A program made the position numbers and the translations under genes. The notes below the pieces were generated by a model, which did not search any database, was not told the origin of the DNA, and saw only the letters and a program-made list of their open reading frames with translations. Below are positions 62,057 through 64,000 of a DNA stretch of 64,000 nucleotides, one piece after another; positions within the stretch are counted from its first letter, which is position 1, and each line of letters opens with the position of its first letter. The DNA is taken from positions 6,630,095-6,694,094 of the forward strand of contig OX457028.1 of NCBI GenBank assembly GCA_949752745.1, in the 5' to 3' direction. The stretch is from Protula sp. h YS-2021 (taxonomy: Eukaryota; Annelida; Polychaeta; Sabellida; Serpulidae).

Positions 62057-63883
62057 ATGGGAAGTTCCAATAACTCACAAGAAAAAAGTCCCCGTACTGC
62101 ATTTTCATGCAAACAGTTAAATAATAGATCATTTTCACGTGTTGATTGCTTAGCAGCAAACTTATCTACATACACAAACAACACTGCAATGCTTCATCAA
62201 TGCAAAGAGCAACAGGGGAACAACATTCAGGATTCGGTTAACTGTTCACGTATTGAGCAATATAACAACAAGGTAAAGCACTAGGTCCTCACATTTACAC
62301 AGGGATTCGTGGATTCATGGATTCTAGAGATTAAAGTTATAGTTAATTCAAAGAAGAAAACAATTTTAAAAAAGTCAGCGTATATATTATTGTTGTCGAA
62401 TAAAATAGATCTTTTAGCTCAATAACAGAATGTACTGAAGGACAAGAGGAAGTAAACTACCGAAAAACTTTTTTATTTCAACTATGCAGATTTTTTAGTT
62501 AACGTTTTAACCACAGATTATACCCTGATTTTACACAACCTGGCTTTGTTTATGTTCTCTAGCATGCCTTTCAAGGTAATTTTGTCGGTTTGCCATGCGG
62601 CATATTAATCCTTCTAAGTCTTTATTCTTTGGCCGTTTAAACATTTTGTAATCTCACACGTATCATCGAAGCTTAGTTGCATTTGTCGACAGCTAAAAAG
62701 TGAAGCTGGGATTTCGATGCGAGACATTGTCAGACGTTTTGGTGTTACACCGCGCATAAACTGAAAAGACGGTATCTGGATACAAAGAGCGCCACGAACT
62801 GACCCAGAAAGGGTCATCAGCGCTGTACGACACCGCGTCAGGAACGTCGTATTTGTTTAAGTCACCTCCGTGAGCGTTTTCGGACTGAAAACGGAATGGG
62901 TGCGTGTCGATTCCATACTGGAATTATACTGAATGAGTGTAGGCGCCGTAATCAGGATTGCTTGCAAGTGAACAAGTTTTGGAATTACCAGTATATAGCC
63001 GCAATATGAACCCTAAAGAACACGTATGGGACTGAATGGAGAGAAAGCTGCGCACCAGAATTGTGGCACCACAAAATCACGCCCAATCGCAACAGGCGTC
63101 GGATTCAAGCTATACGCTACATACGGCTTACACACTCACTACTGATCAAGTGTCCTTTACCTGACCATTTCATGAACAGTCAAAATGTGGGTTCGAAATT
63201 GATCAAAGTTCGTCTTATTTCTTTTTGATATAACCTCTCTTTGTTTCAATTTTGAATAAAAAAATCGGAAATCTCGGTGACCACAAACTAGAAAATTTTT
63301 GCAAGCGTTTACTTTCTTTTGTCCTTCAGTATATTGTCTGAGAAAATATCTTTAGTTCCAAACACATTGATTTCTTGCACTGTGTAGTATCACACACATT
63401 TGTCTTGTTATAACAAGGACTTAGAATACATAGCGTTAGCGGACTCCGCATGGAACACAGCGTGGCAAATCCTTCAGGATGAGGAAGGCTGGACATTAAA
63501 GAAAGGTTCTACACTAGAAACTGGTCGAGTGTTTACAAAGAACTATAAAGGGATCGGAACCGTTTCTAAACTTCAGGTATCTTTGTTACTATAGCAACTA
63601 CTTTAATGCTATTGCTGATGATTCCTAGGCAAAGACGGTGGGTGGGGAGAAGTGGCACTCACGTACCAGTTGACTACCATATGATACCAGGCCCCCGGGT
63701 TCTCATCTCTATGGAACTTGTCTCATAAAATATATAGTAATCATGAAAGCAAGTCGAAGTTTCTAAATCTTTTAATGTTTTTGATAGGGATATATAGACA
63801 TCAGCCCTCAAGAGCTTTTCCGACTCCTTATCATAGAAATTGATGACATTTTATCTTGGACGCCAATGATAGACGAGTTGCAG
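62057..63883 (+). CDS. START-domain protein, N-terminal part (continues past the window)
   Basis: Three exons with phase 0 joins: 62,057-62,272, 63,388-63,576 and 63,788-63,883, each followed by a GT donor. The first encodes a polar N-terminus (MGSSNNSQEKSPR, MLHQCKEQQGNN). The second and third encode the first part of a START lipid-binding fold: AWNTAWQILQDEEGWTLKKG, FTKNYKGIGTVSKLQ, then ISPQELFRLLI and ILSWTPMIDELQ, which match the helix and strand pattern before the usual W.P motif of StAR/STARD proteins. The remainder of the domain should lie right of 64,000. A Tc1-type remnant sits in the first intron. The start ATG is the first in frame, but a link to the upstream membrane exon cannot be excluded. 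Confidence 0.65.
62650..63190 (+). pseudogene. Tc1/mariner-type transposase, decayed and internally deleted
   Basis: Pieces include an HTH-like MRDIVRRFGVTPR, then LSHLRERFRTENG, and then, with the catalytic middle missing, NMNPKEHVWD followed by a stop and ERKLRTRIVAPQNHAQ. The order and motifs are those of Tc1-type transposases. It is non-functional. Confidence 0.75.
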
Positions 63884-64000
63884 GTGAGACAATTGCTTGC
63901 TATTATGTAATGGTATATAGATAATGCAAGTTTCTTGTGTTGTAGTTGTTTAATTTCTCTTGAAGTTAATGTTTAAAAAAAATCTTTTTGGTAGTAAAAT

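Overview
The window is animal nuclear DNA: AT-rich, with spliced genes (GT-AG and one GC-AG intron class), long introns, dense mini- and microsatellites and decayed transposons. No bacterial or viral gene organisation is visible. The combination of a BTBD6-like BTB-BACK tandem family, an SLC18B1-like transporter and dispersed repeats rich in 'caaggtca' points to a lophotrochozoan, most likely a mollusc. That placement is an inference, because no marker gene fixes the species.

Positions 1 to about 41,900 are a tandem array of four 9.6-12 kb units, called A (1-9,718), B (9,719-20,126), C (20,127-32,285) and D (32,286-about 41,900). Each unit carries, in the same order: a cluster of TGACGTCA-type motifs, a short telomere-like motif, a 163-bp repeat, a self-complementary GTTCAACATGTTGAAC array, a four-exon BTB-BACK gene on the plus strand (A 2,468-5,984; B 11,499-15,164; C 23,870-27,379; D 34,601-38,120), a 120-bp repeat, and decayed exons of an SLC18B1-like transporter on the minus strand. 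All four BTB genes are open, encoding 320, 314, 314 and 320 residues. A and D are nearly identical over about 7.4 kb at an offset of 32.13 kb, while B and C resemble each other. This suggests that A-B-C is a higher-order repeat of about 32 kb and that D is the start of the next one.

From 42,190 to 53,167 on the minus strand lies what I reconstruct as the intact ancestor of the transporter fragments: a 13-exon SLC18B1-like major facilitator gene whose phases all match (488 codons). Its introns hold a 65-bp minisatellite, a purine-rich repeat, a LINE fragment and two unusual arrays in which the edge of an exon, with its splice site, is tandemly repeated beside the real exon. The larger array has seven extra copies of the end of exon 4 and its donor.

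From 53,700 to 64,000 there is a broken START-domain (lipid transfer) gene copy at 53.98-54.81 kb, a decayed transporter exon 1 at 56.0-56.4 kb, a decayed MULE transposase at 58.4-59.1 kb, an exon encoding a membrane anchor at 61.55 kb, and the first three exons of an open START-domain gene running off the right edge. A decayed Tc1-type transposase sits in the first intron of that gene.

The genes do not form a pathway. The layout records local duplication: BTB-BACK proteins (likely cullin-3 adaptors by family), a vesicular-type transporter and START proteins have each been duplicated and partly destroyed here.
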